Origin: Tetrahymena thermophila SB210
Lineage: Eukaryota; Ciliophora; Oligohymenophorea; Hymenostomatida; Tetrahymenidae
Length of the DNA stretch: 64,000 nt
NCBI RefSeq assembly: GCF_000189635.1
Contig: NW_002476317.1
Coordinates: forward strand, 310,001-374,000
Direction: 5' to 3'
The notes beneath the pieces are model-generated. The model saw only the letters and a program-made list of their open reading frames with translations, was not told the origin of the DNA and ran no database searches. This document shows positions 23,898 to 36,309 of the stretch, piece after piece. The translations under genes were made by a program, and so were the position numbers. Positions within the stretch are counted from its first letter, which is position 1. The number at the start of each line of letters is the position of its first letter.

Positions 23898-24816
23898 TTT
23901 TATGAGTTTTCTTACCTTTAAAGTATGTTAAGTTAATTTTTTGAAGTTATAATAATTTATATGAATACCAGAAATTTTTGCTAATTATTTATAATAATCT
24001 AATTTGTTAATAAAGATTAATAATATCTATAATTGATTTATGAAAGAATGAATGAATAAATCAATCAATCAATAACAAATTTTATTAAAATTTTTTAGTA
24101 AATCTTTAAGCACACAAGATAAATTTCTCTTGAATTTTAAATAAATGCAAGCAATTTATTCGCAATACTTCTAAAATATAAATAAATATAAACATAAACT
24201 CAAAATTAATTTTTTACCAATCACTCTTTTTGGAAAGATTTAGTAACTTAAATTAAAATACTGAATTTTATCTTAACATTATTTTGATAATTTTCTTTTA
24301 ATATCTATCTTTCATACCGACATGCATTACTCATTTGAGTTTTAGAATTTTGTGGTGAATAATATACAATTAATATTGCTCCTAAAAATATAATTTGCTA
24401 AATTAAAAAATACACATTTTTTTACAGTTTGCTCAAAGAATTTTTAAGAAATTAATTAAAAAATAATTTTAAATATTAAAAATAATTATCAAAAATTTTA
24501 TTTTTTAAAGTAATATTTGGAATTTAAAATAAATTATATAACAAAAATTAAATAATAAATTTATGATAAATTTTCTAATTTTCATTAAGGTATTATAAAT
24601 TTTGCATTTTGACTTTACTTTTGTGAGGTAAAACAAATTACCTATTGAGAAATTTCTTAGTATTATCGCGACATAGCATACTGCTTTTTAAAAGATATTA
24701 ATTAAGGAAAGGTGATGGAACAAAAATCTCAAATTTAATTAAAAAAACTACTAAATTTTAGTAATAGAAAAAAATACTAAAGAGAAAAAAATTGTAGAAC
24801 ATAACATAAATTTGAA
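23898..24816. other. Spacer with weak minus-strand coding-like segments
   Basis: Mostly A/T-rich. On the minus strand two joinable open segments near 24305-24380 and 24040-24180 read YYSPQNSKTQMSNACR and NKLLAFIQNSREIYLV with a plausible splice between them. No ATG could be found in frame, so no gene is called; they may be a 5' extension of the neighbouring minus-strand gene or chance. Confidence 0.3.
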
Positions 24817-25854
24817 ATGTAGAACATTTAATACCTAAAGACATTTTATCCAAAAGCTACAGTTCTTAAAAAAATTCCAATAGTTCAGTTTTAAAAAGAA
24901 GAGAGAGTTTATATTAGAAATGATGAGGAATTGAGAGATAAAATTATTGGAATGAGAAAAAGGTAATAGTAATCTAGTGTAGATGTTGTTACTGATTTTG
25001 ATGGGACTATAAGCTCTTTTTATGATGATCAAAGAAGAAATGTTTCTGCTTCTTTTGGGATATTTAGGGAGTCTAAATATGTTTCAGCAGAGCTTTGCAA
25101 AAAGGCTAATTCTTTATTTGAATATTACCACTAGTTTGAGACTTCTAAGTAATACCCTTTTGAGGTTAAAAAAAAAATGATGGATGAATGGCTGGCTGAA
25201 TCTATGAAATTAATTCTCCAAAATAACATAGACAGTGAATGGCTTTAGAATATTATCAATGATAATGTTTTTGCTTTGCGTTATGGATTCGATACTTTTT
25301 TAAAGTACAGCTATTCTAAAAATCTTAATTTTATTGTAATTTCCGGAGGAATCCAAGATGTTATATTCTACATGATGAACTAAATCATGAATTTAAGCAA
25401 CTATAAAAATTTCAATCTGATTGCTAACAAAGTATTTTATGACTAAAATGGTAAAGTCATTGGCTCTAGCGATTAGTTAGTACACTCACACAATAAAGAA
25501 ATATTGCTCAATCGAGCTGACTACCCATAATTACACTCAAGCTGTATCTTATTAGGTGATATGCCTCACGACAGCTTTATGACATAATACGCTTCCTACA
25601 CTAATCAAATAAAAATAGGATTTGCAAAAAATGAATCTGATATAGCTAATTATAAAAAACGTTATGATATAGTTCTTCATAATCAAGGCAGTTTTGTAAG
25701 TATTGAGTATTTAATGAGAAAAATAATGGATTCTTAAGAACCTATTCCTGAAGATCTTCATAGTAAAATGAAACTTGTTGGACCTTAACTCTCTAAAATC
25801 ATAGAGGATTTAGAAGCAAAAGAAAAAAATATTAATGTTTCTTTCTCCACATGA
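24817..25854 (+). CDS. Cytosolic pyrimidine 5'-nucleotidase (UMPH-1 / NT5C3 family)
   Basis: HAD-superfamily phosphatase that dephosphorylates pyrimidine monophosphates (UMP, CMP) in nucleotide salvage and turnover. Single exon of 345 residues; an in-frame TGA lies upstream and ATG 24817 is the first start. HAD motif I is DFDGTIS with nucleophile D60 and acid/base D62 (the family usually has DFDMTLS). Motif II is FIVISGGIQD, motif III the lysine in SHNKE, and motif IV LLGDMPHDSFM with the Mg-binding aspartates. The cap-domain stretch EVKKKMMDEWLAES corresponds to the family's EEKYPYMVEWYTKS. The order, spacing and length match NT5C3; the N-terminal about 50 residues are an extra polar leader. 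No intron is needed. Confidence 0.88.
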
Positions 25855-26337
25855 TGCATCTAATTTTAGAAGCTGATCAATTTAGCTATTAAACTCTTTA
25901 ATTAAGTAGAAATATTTTTAAAAGTCGATTTCAATATTTTATCAAATTTATAAAAATAATTGAATAAGGCAATAAAAAAATTACTTAAGCATATATAAAA
26001 TAGATTATTAATACAATTAAAAGGTATAGAAACATATATTTAATATTTATAAAATGCAAATTCAAGTTATTTTAAGCTTATATTTATTTTACTTTGTTTT
26101 AAGTTAAAATTTAAATTTATATTTTTAATAAATCAATAAAGAAAGATAATTGAATTAAGTTCATTAAGTGATTTCATTTAATATTTTCAAGCTATACTTT
26201 AAATAAGTTGAGTTTGATGAAATGATAATTATCATAAAAACAAAAAAATATTTTAAAATTGGTCATTATTGTCTTTCAGTTTATTCTTTTAAAAGATCAA
26301 ATGAGTATTAATTAATTTTTTTTGCATTTTAATTAGC
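25855..26337. other. Convergent AT-rich spacer
   Basis: About 0.48 kb between two converging stops; A/T-rich, with no repeat or coding signal seen. Confidence 0.5.
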
Positions 26338-28068
26338 TCAAATTTACACTTCTTTCAATTTTTACTAATATCTATGATAAAGTATGTCGATAATTAATTT
26401 TTCTTCATCCTTGAGCTGCAAAATGCAGTTTATTTATTCTAAAACCTATTTAGCTTGATTAAATACAAATTAAAAAAACTTATTTATATAAGCTTCATAA
26501 GATGGATCTTTTTAATCTAAGCACTAAATGTAACTAGTAACTAAATTTTTCATAGTCTAAAAAAGTTTAACCATAAAACTTTCATTCTTAATACTTTCTG
26601 AAAGGTTTTCTTAGTTTTCTAGTAAGCTAGATATTTTTGTTTCTGCTACTTTTTAAACATCATTTATGTTATTTTTAATAAGATTTTAAATTAAATCAAA
26701 TTCTTGATCTGAAGTTGAACTTGCTGTCTAAATTTTTTTGGATAAAATCAAATAATTACTCAGAAATTATTTAATATTTATTAATTTACCTTATTCATTT
26801 CCTATAAGGGATCTTATTTGCTTGCTTATACTGGCTCTACCTATTAGTTCTCTTCAATTTTTTCTTCAATAACTAAAATGTTTTCTTAATTTTGAACTTC
26901 TTTTATCTTCATATTATTCTAATCTGATTAAAGCTACTCAATTTATTTATTTTCTTCTTCTTTTACTTCTAGTAATTCTAAATTACATTCCTCTTATTTA
27001 GGTTCTTCCTTTACTTCATCATCTACAATAACTATTTAATTACCTTTATTATTTACATTTTATTCAACAACTTCTTCAATTTTTTCTACTCGTTCTTCTT
27101 TCATTTAATCTTAACTATTTTCTAATTTGATTTCATTTCTTTTTTCTATACTTTCTTATATTTCTTATTACTATGACATAGAATGATTTTTTTAATCAGT
27201 TCTCAAAATACTTTGCTATTCAGCTTTATGATTACTTTCTTCTTCAACCTAATTATTATTTTCCTCTTCAATTAAATTATTTTTTTCTTCTTCTTTTTCA
27301 GCCTTATTATTATTTTCATCTTCAGTTTTATTATTATTTTCTTCTTTAGCTTTATTATTATTTTCTTCTTTAGCTTTACTCACATTTTCTAAATCCATTT
27401 AATTTTTATTTTCTTCATTTTTTTTGGCACAAATTTCTTCCTAATTATTTTCTGTAATAATTTCATTTTACTTCTTCTATTTTTCTTTATTAGAATTTTC
27501 CTCCTAACTCTTTAAATAAGGATAATTATTTACAATTTCAAAATACTTTTTTTTCCTATCATTTAAGACATCCCACTCAGCTTCTTCTATCAATTTTTTC
27601 TTTATTATTTTAAATAAAATTTACAAAAATATTTTTTGTTAAAAATAAATTCCTTACTTTCTTTTTTGGTTCTTCGTTTCTTGGAGGGTTTTATAAATAG
27701 TTATTTGCAAATTCTGAAAGTTTGTCAATTATAACTAATCCTTTTGGATTAAATTGAGAGTTCTTAGCAGTATTTTATTTTACCTATGTAGTTCCCACTT
27801 CTATATGAATTAAATTATTTTAATTTTTTATTCCTTGTTATGATGCTGCGCTACTAGGCCTTCCTTTGTGAGGGACAGCAAATTATGGATCTTTTTATTT
27901 TTTATTGTATGGCCTTTTTGTAATTTGTTTGGCTATTTATAAGGAGGCTGCAGAATCTTTTCTTCTTTTTGTTTTCTTTGTTACTCCTCTTGATGAGATT
28001 TCTGAAACATTTTTTCTTTTATAAGGTCTTTTGGGCTTTATTTATCCCCTTTACAATCTTTAATCCAT
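26338..28068 (-). CDS. Lysine/glutamate/asparagine-rich protein with internal 8-residue repeats
   Basis: Three exons, 27658-28068, 26790-27599 and 26338-26727, with introns of 58 and 62 bp, all phase 0; 536 residues. The N-terminal about 65 residues are strongly basic (KRPYKRKNVSE, TKKTKRRKD) and look like a nuclear localisation region. A short block at the start of exon 2 (EEAEWDVLNDRKKKYFE) is faintly like the end of an HMG box, but too short to call. The centre is acidic low complexity with tandem KAKEENNN units. The last exon encodes a helical domain of about 130 residues (ENLSESIKNESFMVKLFQT then YIQCLDQKDPSYEAYINKFF) that looks folded and may be the functional part. No family recognised. 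The start lies 101 bp from the divergent gene at 28170. Confidence 0.72.
27250..27385 (-). repeat. Coding minisatellite, 24-bp units (KAKEENNN)
   Basis: Inside exon 2 of the acidic protein. On the coding strand, units read KAKEENNN, KAKEENNN, KTEDENNN, then degenerate KAEKEEEKNN and EEENNN. At DNA level the units share AAAGCTAAAGAAGAAAATAA. The first two copies are identical in protein, so the array is probably length-variable between strains. Confidence 0.75.
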
Positions 28069-28169
28069 TTTAATTTCTTTTCAATTTGAAATTTACTTAT
28101 CTTATAATTAATTAAATATTATAATTTAATATATGATATTTATATCTTACTGTTTAATTAGTGTTAAAT

Positions 28170-28463
28170 ATGTTTGAAGCAAAGTAGATTAATTACTCTA
28201 AGAATGTAAAACAAACTTTGAGATTTTAAAATAAATTATTTTTATTTATTTGAAAACTTAATAATGAATGATAATTATTTTAATTATAGAGCAATGATGA
28301 AGATTAGAAGAACGAATATGTAAAAAGAATACTTAATTAGAAAGAGATAACAAATATTAATATAAATACTGACTGAAAGGTAATATTTAAAGAATTTTAA
28401 GAAGTATTAGATTGTTATTAATATCAGTATGCAAAGGAGATGATCTGTGTTTAATAAAAGTGA
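28170..28463 (+). CDS. Very small unknown gene with in-frame TGA
   Basis: Exon 1 28170-28205 starts ATG and reads MFEAKQINYSKN; an 84-bp intron (GTAAAA..TTATAG) is followed in phase 0 by exon 2 from 28290. Exon 2 reads NDEDQKNEYVKRILNQKE and reaches TGA at 28374-28376, giving a 40-residue product. The same frame continues after that TGA for 28 coding-like codons (KVIFKEFQEVLDCYQYQY) to TGA at 28461-28463. Possibilities: normal termination with chance similarity downstream, readthrough, selenocysteine, or a changed TGG. No family recognised. The gene is divergent from the acidic-protein gene, sharing a 101-bp promoter region. Confidence 0.45.
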
Positions 28464-28688
28464 TGATTGATTGATTAATTACTATTTTTTGATTAATTAT
28501 TCCTTTGCTTTTTGCAAATTATATTCATTCTTTTAGCTATCCTTTCTTCCTTTCTTTCACTTCATTAATTATTACATCTTAACATCAAAAATAATTAGCA
28601 ATTAAATGGGATATAATTTTAGATTATTTTGAAAAATTATTATTTATTTTTTAATTTTAATAATAATGGAAATGCGTTTCCAGCCATC

Positions 28689-31350
28689 TCACATTCTATC
28701 TCTTCTTCTAGGAGCACATCTGATAATGCTATCAACTCTAAGAATAAGTTCAGCAGCTTCTGAAGCAGATAATAAAGCCTATTCCTTAACTCTTAAACAT
28801 TCCTTTAGATTTTAAAATAAATAATTTAGATAAATATTAATTTTTTAAATAAAAATTTTTACAGTAACACCGAGCTTTTCCATATCAGCAACTTCACCGT
28901 TCATCATATCAAGACCAGCGGAAGTAGAACCTTCAGCGATTTCGACCTTCAAAGCTTAAACTAATTCAGGAGCATCATAACCACCATTATCAGCTATAAT
29001 AGTAGGTAATTATCTTAAAGCTCTAGCATATGCTTCAATGGCGAGTGCCTAAATTATAAAATAAAAGTTATTGAAATACAAAATCACTTGGAAACAAAAG
29101 TATTTTAATAAGCAGAATTATATTATTAAAATATATAAAAATAAAAAAATTTATTACTTATTTGCCCTTAACAGATTAAGTAAGCTTTTCAACAGCAAGA
29201 GCCATTTGGATTTCAGAGTTACCACCACCATAGACAACCTTAGAGTTCTTAACTGTAGTAATAAGAACACAAAGTGCATCGTGGAGAGATCTATCAGCTT
29301 CGTCAATAATGTGAGTAGAAGCACCTCTCAAGACAATAGTGCAAGCTTCACCCTTTTCACATCCAGAGAATTGAATGAACTTGTCTTCACCAATAATAAT
29401 TTCTTCAATAAGTTTGCATCTACCCATAATCTTTTCAGCTCTTTCAGGATTATCGAAAGTAGAGAGAATTTCAGCACCGGTAGCAGCGGAAAGTCTTTCA
29501 ATACCATCGAAATCAGCGTGTTCAATAACCATCAAACCTTTATCAGCTAACATTTATTCAGGATAGTTATAAATCAATTATCTGTTAATGAAGACAGTGG
29601 GTTCGTAAGCAAGAATCTTTTCGACCTTAGCCTTCATTTTTTCCTTTTCAGCAGTTTCAATTTCAGCAATTTTATCCATGCTTTCTACTTTAACCTTGGT
29701 ACCGTAAATCTTAATCTTGTCGTAATCCATAGGAGTGTTAGCAACCATAATCCTTTTGAGATTAAGTTAAATAAATAAATAAGTTATTTTTTTAATAATA
29801 ATTTTATTGATTAGAATTTGAATAAATTCAAGATAAAGCTATATATCCTTTGTTGAATATATGTAAGAATGAATGAATGAATAAATAAAATAATTACTTT
29901 GCATTTTCAAGTCTCTTGGGGCAACCGACAGTAATGGACTTTTCTAAAATAAGACCGTCAGCAAGGTAAGAATCTCTGATAGAACCACCAGACTTTTTAA
30001 TGATTTAGATTTGATCAAGATTACCAGAACCTCTTAATCTGAGAACAGCTTCGACAGCTAATCTAGCAAAGTGTTCCTTGTCTTAAGTCAAAAGCTTGGA
30101 AGAAAGAGTAGTTCTTGCAATGTTAAGTAAATCTTCTCTGAACTTTTCTTCATTCTTGGAGTTATCTCTAGCAATTAAATTAAGAGTGTGTTGAGCACAG
30201 TCTCTAGCCTTTCTCCAACCATTGATGATGTGTTAAGGGTGAATCTTTTGGTTAACCAATTTTTCACCTTCTCTTAATAATTCACCAGCTAAGACAGCAA
30301 CAGTAGTGGTACCATCACCAACTTCTTCGTCTTAAGTCTTAGAAATTTCTAATTATTATCAATAAATTTTTTAGATACCATTTATTTATTTTTATTAGAA
30401 TTAAATTTTTTTAAAACTATGCTAAAATGCAAACAAAGAAAGATATTCATTATGTGCTTGTTTTATTTTCAGTATGGTAGTTAAGGAAGTATAGTGTAGT
30501 GCTCAAAGATAAGTTATCTCAACCAATTTATATAATGTGTTGAATATAGGTGTTTAGAATAATTTCTTTATGATATTCTCAATTATATTGTTAGATTTTT
30601 GAAAACTAACTTTAAAACATTTCACTAATTCTTCACTTATCATACTGGAAAATAAACTTAAAACTTTTAAATAGATAATCCTATTTTCTGATGCGTGCTA
30701 CTTTAATCCTTAAAATTTTATTTTTAATCGCCTTTGCAATGTTAATGCATTTATTTAATAACTCGCTAAACAAACTTGATTAAGGCATGTTTATAAACTG
30801 AAAAGCAAATTAGCTATAGACTTTCTGTTGCAATAAAAATATGTAAATTACCAATTAAAATCTTAGCAGCGGGATTATCAATATACATAGATCTCAAAAT
30901 GGTAGCACCATCATTAGTGACAGTGATAGTGTCAGCCTTAGGACCAGCGCCAGTAGGTCTAAGAATTTTATCCTATTAGAGTAATAAAAAAAAATTAGAA
31001 TCAAACTAGCTTAAATCGAAAAGCATTAATTCATTACCATACCCTTAGGACCTAAAGTGGTTTTAACTAAATCTGCAACAGCAATAGCTCCGACAAAAGA
31101 TGACTAGATTTAAAATTTATTAAAGTTAATTTTTGAAGTAGAATGTAAATTAACATAATTAATTAATTGATAAGGATAAAAGCAAAAATAAAAATTACAA
31201 GTCTAGCCATTTCACCCTTTTCTTCAGAGGCCTCGTTCCTAAGAACTTGAGGCAAGACATTCTGTTAATTTAATTATAAAAAATATAGTTAGTTAGCTTT
31301 TACTTATTGTGAATTTTTGAAAATCTTACACCAACCATATCCATGCTCAT
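28689..31350 (-). CDS. CCT2: Chaperonin CCT subunit beta (TCP-1 beta)
   Basis: Subunit of the cytosolic TRiC/CCT ring that folds actin, tubulin and other proteins with ATP. Eight exons: 31330-31350, 31199-31261, 31038-31103, 30852-30972, 29898-30348, 29158-29752, 28863-29048 and 28689-28802; introns 60-503 bp, all in phase; 538 residues (human 535). Signatures: [12 protein letters not shown] near residue 40, [10 protein letters not shown], the ATPase motif EVGDGTTTV with D102, [34 protein letters not shown] and [15 protein letters not shown]. The beta assignment, against other CCT subunits, rests on the [23 protein letters not shown] and [10 protein letters not shown] blocks, which match human CCT2. 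C-rich codon third positions suggest strong expression. Confidence 0.95.
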
Positions 31351-32488
31351 TTCTGTGTATTTTTGCTATTTATAATTTAATTGTTTTTAATTTGAGATAT
31401 TTTTTTGTTTTTTTTAATTTTTTATGTCAAAAAGATGTATATAATTTTTATTATATATATTTTTCTTTAAACAAATATTTATTTTTATTTTTTTAATTTA
31501 ATTTATTTGATTTTTTATTGTTTTAAAAATATAACAAAAAAACAAACAAATTAGTATCCAAAATTTGAATTTTTTCTTTAAATGTTTATATTTATATGTT
31601 TATTTAATATATAAATATCTATACATTAAAAAATATATAATAACCTTTTCTTTTTGTATCTTATTCAATTCTTATTATAAATCATCTTGCCTTCACTTGT
31701 CTCTTTATTTCATAATTTATTTATTTATTTCATTCATTCTTTCTTTCTATCTTTTTTTTGTTTATTTATTTGCTTGATTGTTTGTTTTTTATCCATATCT
31801 TCTCTTGGTAAAAAGATATCCCTGCTCTTTCCTTTATTTTTGTGATCAATACTTTCTTTCTAAATTTATTAGAATTCTTCCCGCACTTTAAATTCAATAA
31901 ATTGAAAGAAAGAATATTTTTGAAGATTTAAAAAAAACAAAATGAAAAAAATAAATATATAAATTATTAATAAATATTCCAATTTTTATTTTTAAAATTT
32001 AACAATCAAATTATTCAAACATTTTTACCAAATTTCATTAAATCTTCTTCAAATTAATTAAAATAATTCGTTTGTATAATCAAAGGAGTTTTTTTCATAT
32101 GAAATACAAACCATATTTCAGATACTTTCAAAATAATTTAAATAAAATTGCTTTTTTAAAATATTTTAAAATTTTATTTTTAAAATTAATAATAAAAAAA
32201 AATCTTTTGATATGAATTGGATTAATAAATTAAATTTATTTCATTTAATGATATTTAATATTAATTTTCATTAAATCATTCATATATAAAATAATTATCA
32301 AAAATTTATTATTTAAAACTCTTTTTGTAATTAATAAAAACTCAGTTTATATTATACATGTAAAATAACTTAAATTAATTATTAAATTTTTTATATTATT
32401 ATAAAAGGCGAAAATTTATTTAATAAAATATTTTGTTTTTTGTTTTTAAATTTAAACTATTTTTTTTAAAAATAATTTTCTTTTCAAA
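31351..32488. other. AT-rich intergenic spacer
   Basis: About 1.1 kb upstream of CCT2. T-rich tracts near 31360-31560 and A/T-only DNA beyond. No gene, RNA or repeat seen. Confidence 0.55.
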
Positions 32489-35400
32489 TCATTTTTTTTT
32501 TCTTTAATTTTTATCAGTTTTAATTTAAGATTTCTGTTCACTTTTCATTTCGCTTACATAATCCTCAATACTAAAACCATTTAGTATTGATTACTGATTT
32601 AAATTATCATCACCAAAACCAGTTTCTGTAATTTAGATTTCATGATTTTGTTAGTTACTCTTTTTCTTTCTACGAAAAGCATTTAAGTTTCTATTAAAGT
32701 ACATATGCTAAAGAAAGCTGTTATCAGATTCTTTACTCTATTTTTGTATTGGTTATGGAGATTGATGAACTAAGCTTTTGCTTATTTCATGAAGCTACTA
32801 TTAATTTTAGTTTTACATTGTATTCATAGTTTTTGAGATATTAATTACAATATTACTGAATTCATTTTGTTAACTATTCTATATTTATTCATCATTTGGA
32901 ATACTATAATCTTGATTTTAATTCATCATATAATTTTCTGAAGTATTAAGGGAGTAATAAACCTAATCCCTTACATTACTTGATAAATCCAATCGAGAAA
33001 CTTAAATTGCTCTTCTTGGAGACTACTTATTTGTGTTTTAACTAACTCCACTTTAATTTCTTAGTCTTAATATTTTTTTATTAAAATTATATTCTTATTA
33101 ATTACTTTAAATTGGAATTGATATATTTCCATCTTTACTAAAATATAGTTGACCATAATCGTAATGTTAAGAATTAGCAGACTAACTTACTTATTAATTA
33201 TTTTCATGGTTTTAATATTAATCAGCTTATGAATTAGAAAAATTGTATTATTATCTTTATTGAGCTGCTATTTGATTTTATTAAAAGTATTGCTATTTCT
33301 ACTATTATGGCTAAAGTTATAGAAATTATATTAATTTTTAGCTATTCCTTTCATTCATTTAAATTTTATTTGGCTTTTCTTCATCATTAAGGATATTTAT
33401 CTAACTTACTTGGCTTTTATTTTATTACAAATTTTGATTTGGAAATAGATTTGGCGATGATATTTGCAAATTTTGAAGTTTTTTATTTTTTTATTTTTCC
33501 AATAGTCTATGTATGTTCAATTCACTTACGTTTTTTGCATCTAATACACTAGCTGTTGATAATTCTTAAACTAATCCGTTACTTGCAGATACATCTTCAA
33601 TATGAGTATCATTAAACTCATCTGAATAAAGATTATTCTAATTTATTTATGAATAATTGTTTTAGGAAGTATTTAGCTATTCTGTGTATAATCTATTGTT
33701 ATTCATCTGATTTTTGGCAAATAATCTGTAAAATCTTTCAGCATTATTACAGAATTTCTACTTTTAAAATTTAATTTATGTATTCTAATGAACACTTTTG
33801 CTTTTTTATTTCTTAGCTTTCTGAGGATCTACATCTGTGTCCAATTTTCTAATTTATAAATTTAGCTCCAATTTATCAACCGAATCTCTTCTATTTGAAT
33901 CTTTATTAAAAATAAAAAGAGATCAATTTATTATTTAATAAAATTTATTGAAATACTTCTCAATTAATTTATTTCAAATAATTATTAAAGAAGTTTTTAT
34001 ACAAAAAATTTAGAATTAAAATAATCTAAGTTATAAATTAATTAATTAATTAATTTATTTATTACCAAATATTTCTCCTACTTTTTCTGAAATGCTATTT
34101 TATTTAATATCAGGTAGCTTATCAGTAGGAAAAATGATTCCATTGCTTTCATTTTAAATTAACTTAGTATATGGAAGTTTTTAAGGAGTTAATGAAGATT
34201 TTTGAGCAATTATTGTTTTATTTTTTTGATTTCTAAGAAAGAGTTAGTATTTTTTGGCCAATTATGTCTTTTGAATTGTTATTTAGCAATTTGGTAATTA
34301 AGGAGAAGGATCCTTTTTTATAAGAGTATCATTTTAATATTCTTCTAAGATTTTAAGATGCAAAGGCAGAAAATCCTTCGAATCTTATTTTTATTTTTAA
34401 ATAAACTGTTCTTTTAATTCATAATCTAAAGTGTTAGAATCCTCTCTCTAACTAAGAGATTACTTTTGTGTCTTATTTCTATAATTTTAAATCTGATTTT
34501 TAAGTTAATTATTACTCTCAACTCCTTGACCTGCTTGAGGCTTCTTTATGAATTAATCTGAAAAATTTTCAAATTGAGTTTTTGTTTTAGAAAAAACCTT
34601 TTAAAGCTGCCTTTTATTTTCATTTTCTTAGTAATAACTAGGAATGACCTATTCAAATTATATTGCAACTTTAGTTTGATTTGATTAATGTGTTTTTGCT
34701 TTGTTAAAATCTGTAATGTTTTACAATTAAGCTATTTGATTTTATGTTGGGTTATTATTACTTACATCACATGATATAGAACTTTCATGAGTGTTTAGCT
34801 TTTTTGATGAAATATTGTTGATATTATTGTTATTATGAGGTACATTAATTTTTTAAGTGTCATTGAATTCCTTTTTTCTACAAAAAACTCTTTAATTATC
34901 ATTGCTTTCTAAATTTTTTGTCATAGTTTTTATATTTGATGAAGGAAGTATTACATTCTTTTCTCTATGACTCTTAAATGAAATTTCTTCTTAAATAGTA
35001 TTGCCTTTTGGTAAAATCGATAAATCAATACTTTAGTTTAAAGCCTTTATTTAATTAAGATTATCCTTTTCAGATAGCTTTATTCCATGGGGTTTATTTT
35101 AGAATTATTAATTTAAGTTGCCTTACAATCCCTAGCGAATAAGAACTCGCTTCATTTCATTTTTATTCATTTTGTTTGGTACTGAAGGAGAATAGCTTGA
35201 TGCATCATCTTTCTATTATCTGTATTCCTAAGCAGATATATTCTTTTAAAACTATCTAGTTTCAAATATATTAATCAGTTTTTTGTTCATCTACTATGGA
35301 CTCTGATCTATGATTAATTAGTTTCCTACTCCTACATTGTAAAGTGGATTTGTAATTTTATTTATTTTTATATCAAAGTTTCCAATATTATTTTCTCTCA

Positions 35401-36082
35401 ATGGTGAATGAGATTTTTGTAAGCTTCTTGACTGACTTTAATGCTACTAATTAAGGGTTATTGGAGATAAGTTTCTAAATTACGCTTTAATAGACTATGA
35501 TTCTTCTCCCCCAATACCTTTTTTAATTTCAAGCATCTATCTTATCTTCTAGAGATCTTATGCTATAACTCAAAGAAGAAAGAAAGATTAATGAAGCTAT
35601 TGCAAGTGAAATCCCTATTAAAGTCAATAATAATTATTGAAATTTTGTAAAGTTATTGATAATATTCTTCTAAAACTTTAATTATTAATTTGTTCTTTAA
35701 ATTATTACCGTTCCTTAGCTGTTTACTTATATAAAAGTTATGTACCCTAAGGTTGCAAACAAAAATATCTAAGCTTTATAATTCTTTATAATATCAATTA
35801 TGATTAAGCTAATAAATGAGTAAAAAAGATTTAGTATAATTAAATAGCTATTTTTTAAAAAAATTAATGGCTTATCAATAAAGCCCTGATTATAGATAAA
35901 TTTAATAAGAATTTCTGTTTTCAATAAAATTACTATCAAAAATATTGGCTATTTTTAATAAATTTTAGTTATATAACAATTATGTTTAAGAAATAAATTA
36001 GCCAAATAAATACATAATAATTTAATGCAGTAAATTTTATAAAATACCCTACTATAAAAATTATTTAAAAAAATAATTTCAT
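32489..36082 (-). CDS. Multi-pass membrane protein with very long Gln/Asn-rich tail
   Basis: Four exons, 36014-36082, 35570-35948, 34066-35517 and 32489-33900; introns 65, 52 and 165 bp; total phase fits, 1,103 residues. The first about 150 residues hold four or five hydrophobic helices (LFFQIIFIVGYFIKF, IFLIVILLKTEILIKF, YLIILNLFYSFISLIII, IFLFATLGYITFI, LLLTLIGISLAIASLIFL). The remaining about 950 residues are hydrophilic and rich in Q, N, K and S, mostly disordered. The second junction is uncertain: it needs a GTTATA donor, and without that splice the membrane part would stop at a TGA near 35534 while a new ATG frame begins almost on top of it. So this could be two overlapping genes, though one spliced gene is simpler. 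No channel or transporter motif recognised. Confidence 0.65.
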
Positions 36083-36309
36083 GCAAAATGGTAAGTAAAA
36101 ATATTAGGGGGTAGCTTTATCTTAATTTATTTAGAAAGTTAACTTATTTTATTATTATTTTTATATTTTATTTATAAATAATTTAGCATTAAATAGTTTT
36201 GCTATTTTTAATTTAAAAAATTTAATAGAGTAAAATTAGATTTATTTTAAAAATATTTTATATTAAATTTATATTAATTTTTATGTAATACTCTAAATAA
36301 ATTTATGAA

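Noticed and set aside
24040-24420. Two joinable minus-strand coding-like segments
   Set aside because: No start codon found and no recognisable protein; may be chance or an unproven 5' extension of the gene at 22560-23897.
28374-28376. Firm selenocysteine call at TGA
   Set aside because: No redox motif next to the codon and no convincing SECIS fold could be drawn by eye; kept only as a hypothesis.
29071-29550. 159-codon plus-strand open frame over CCT2
   Set aside because: It lies opposite the well-conserved CCT2 exon 29158-29752 and has no protein-like features of its own.
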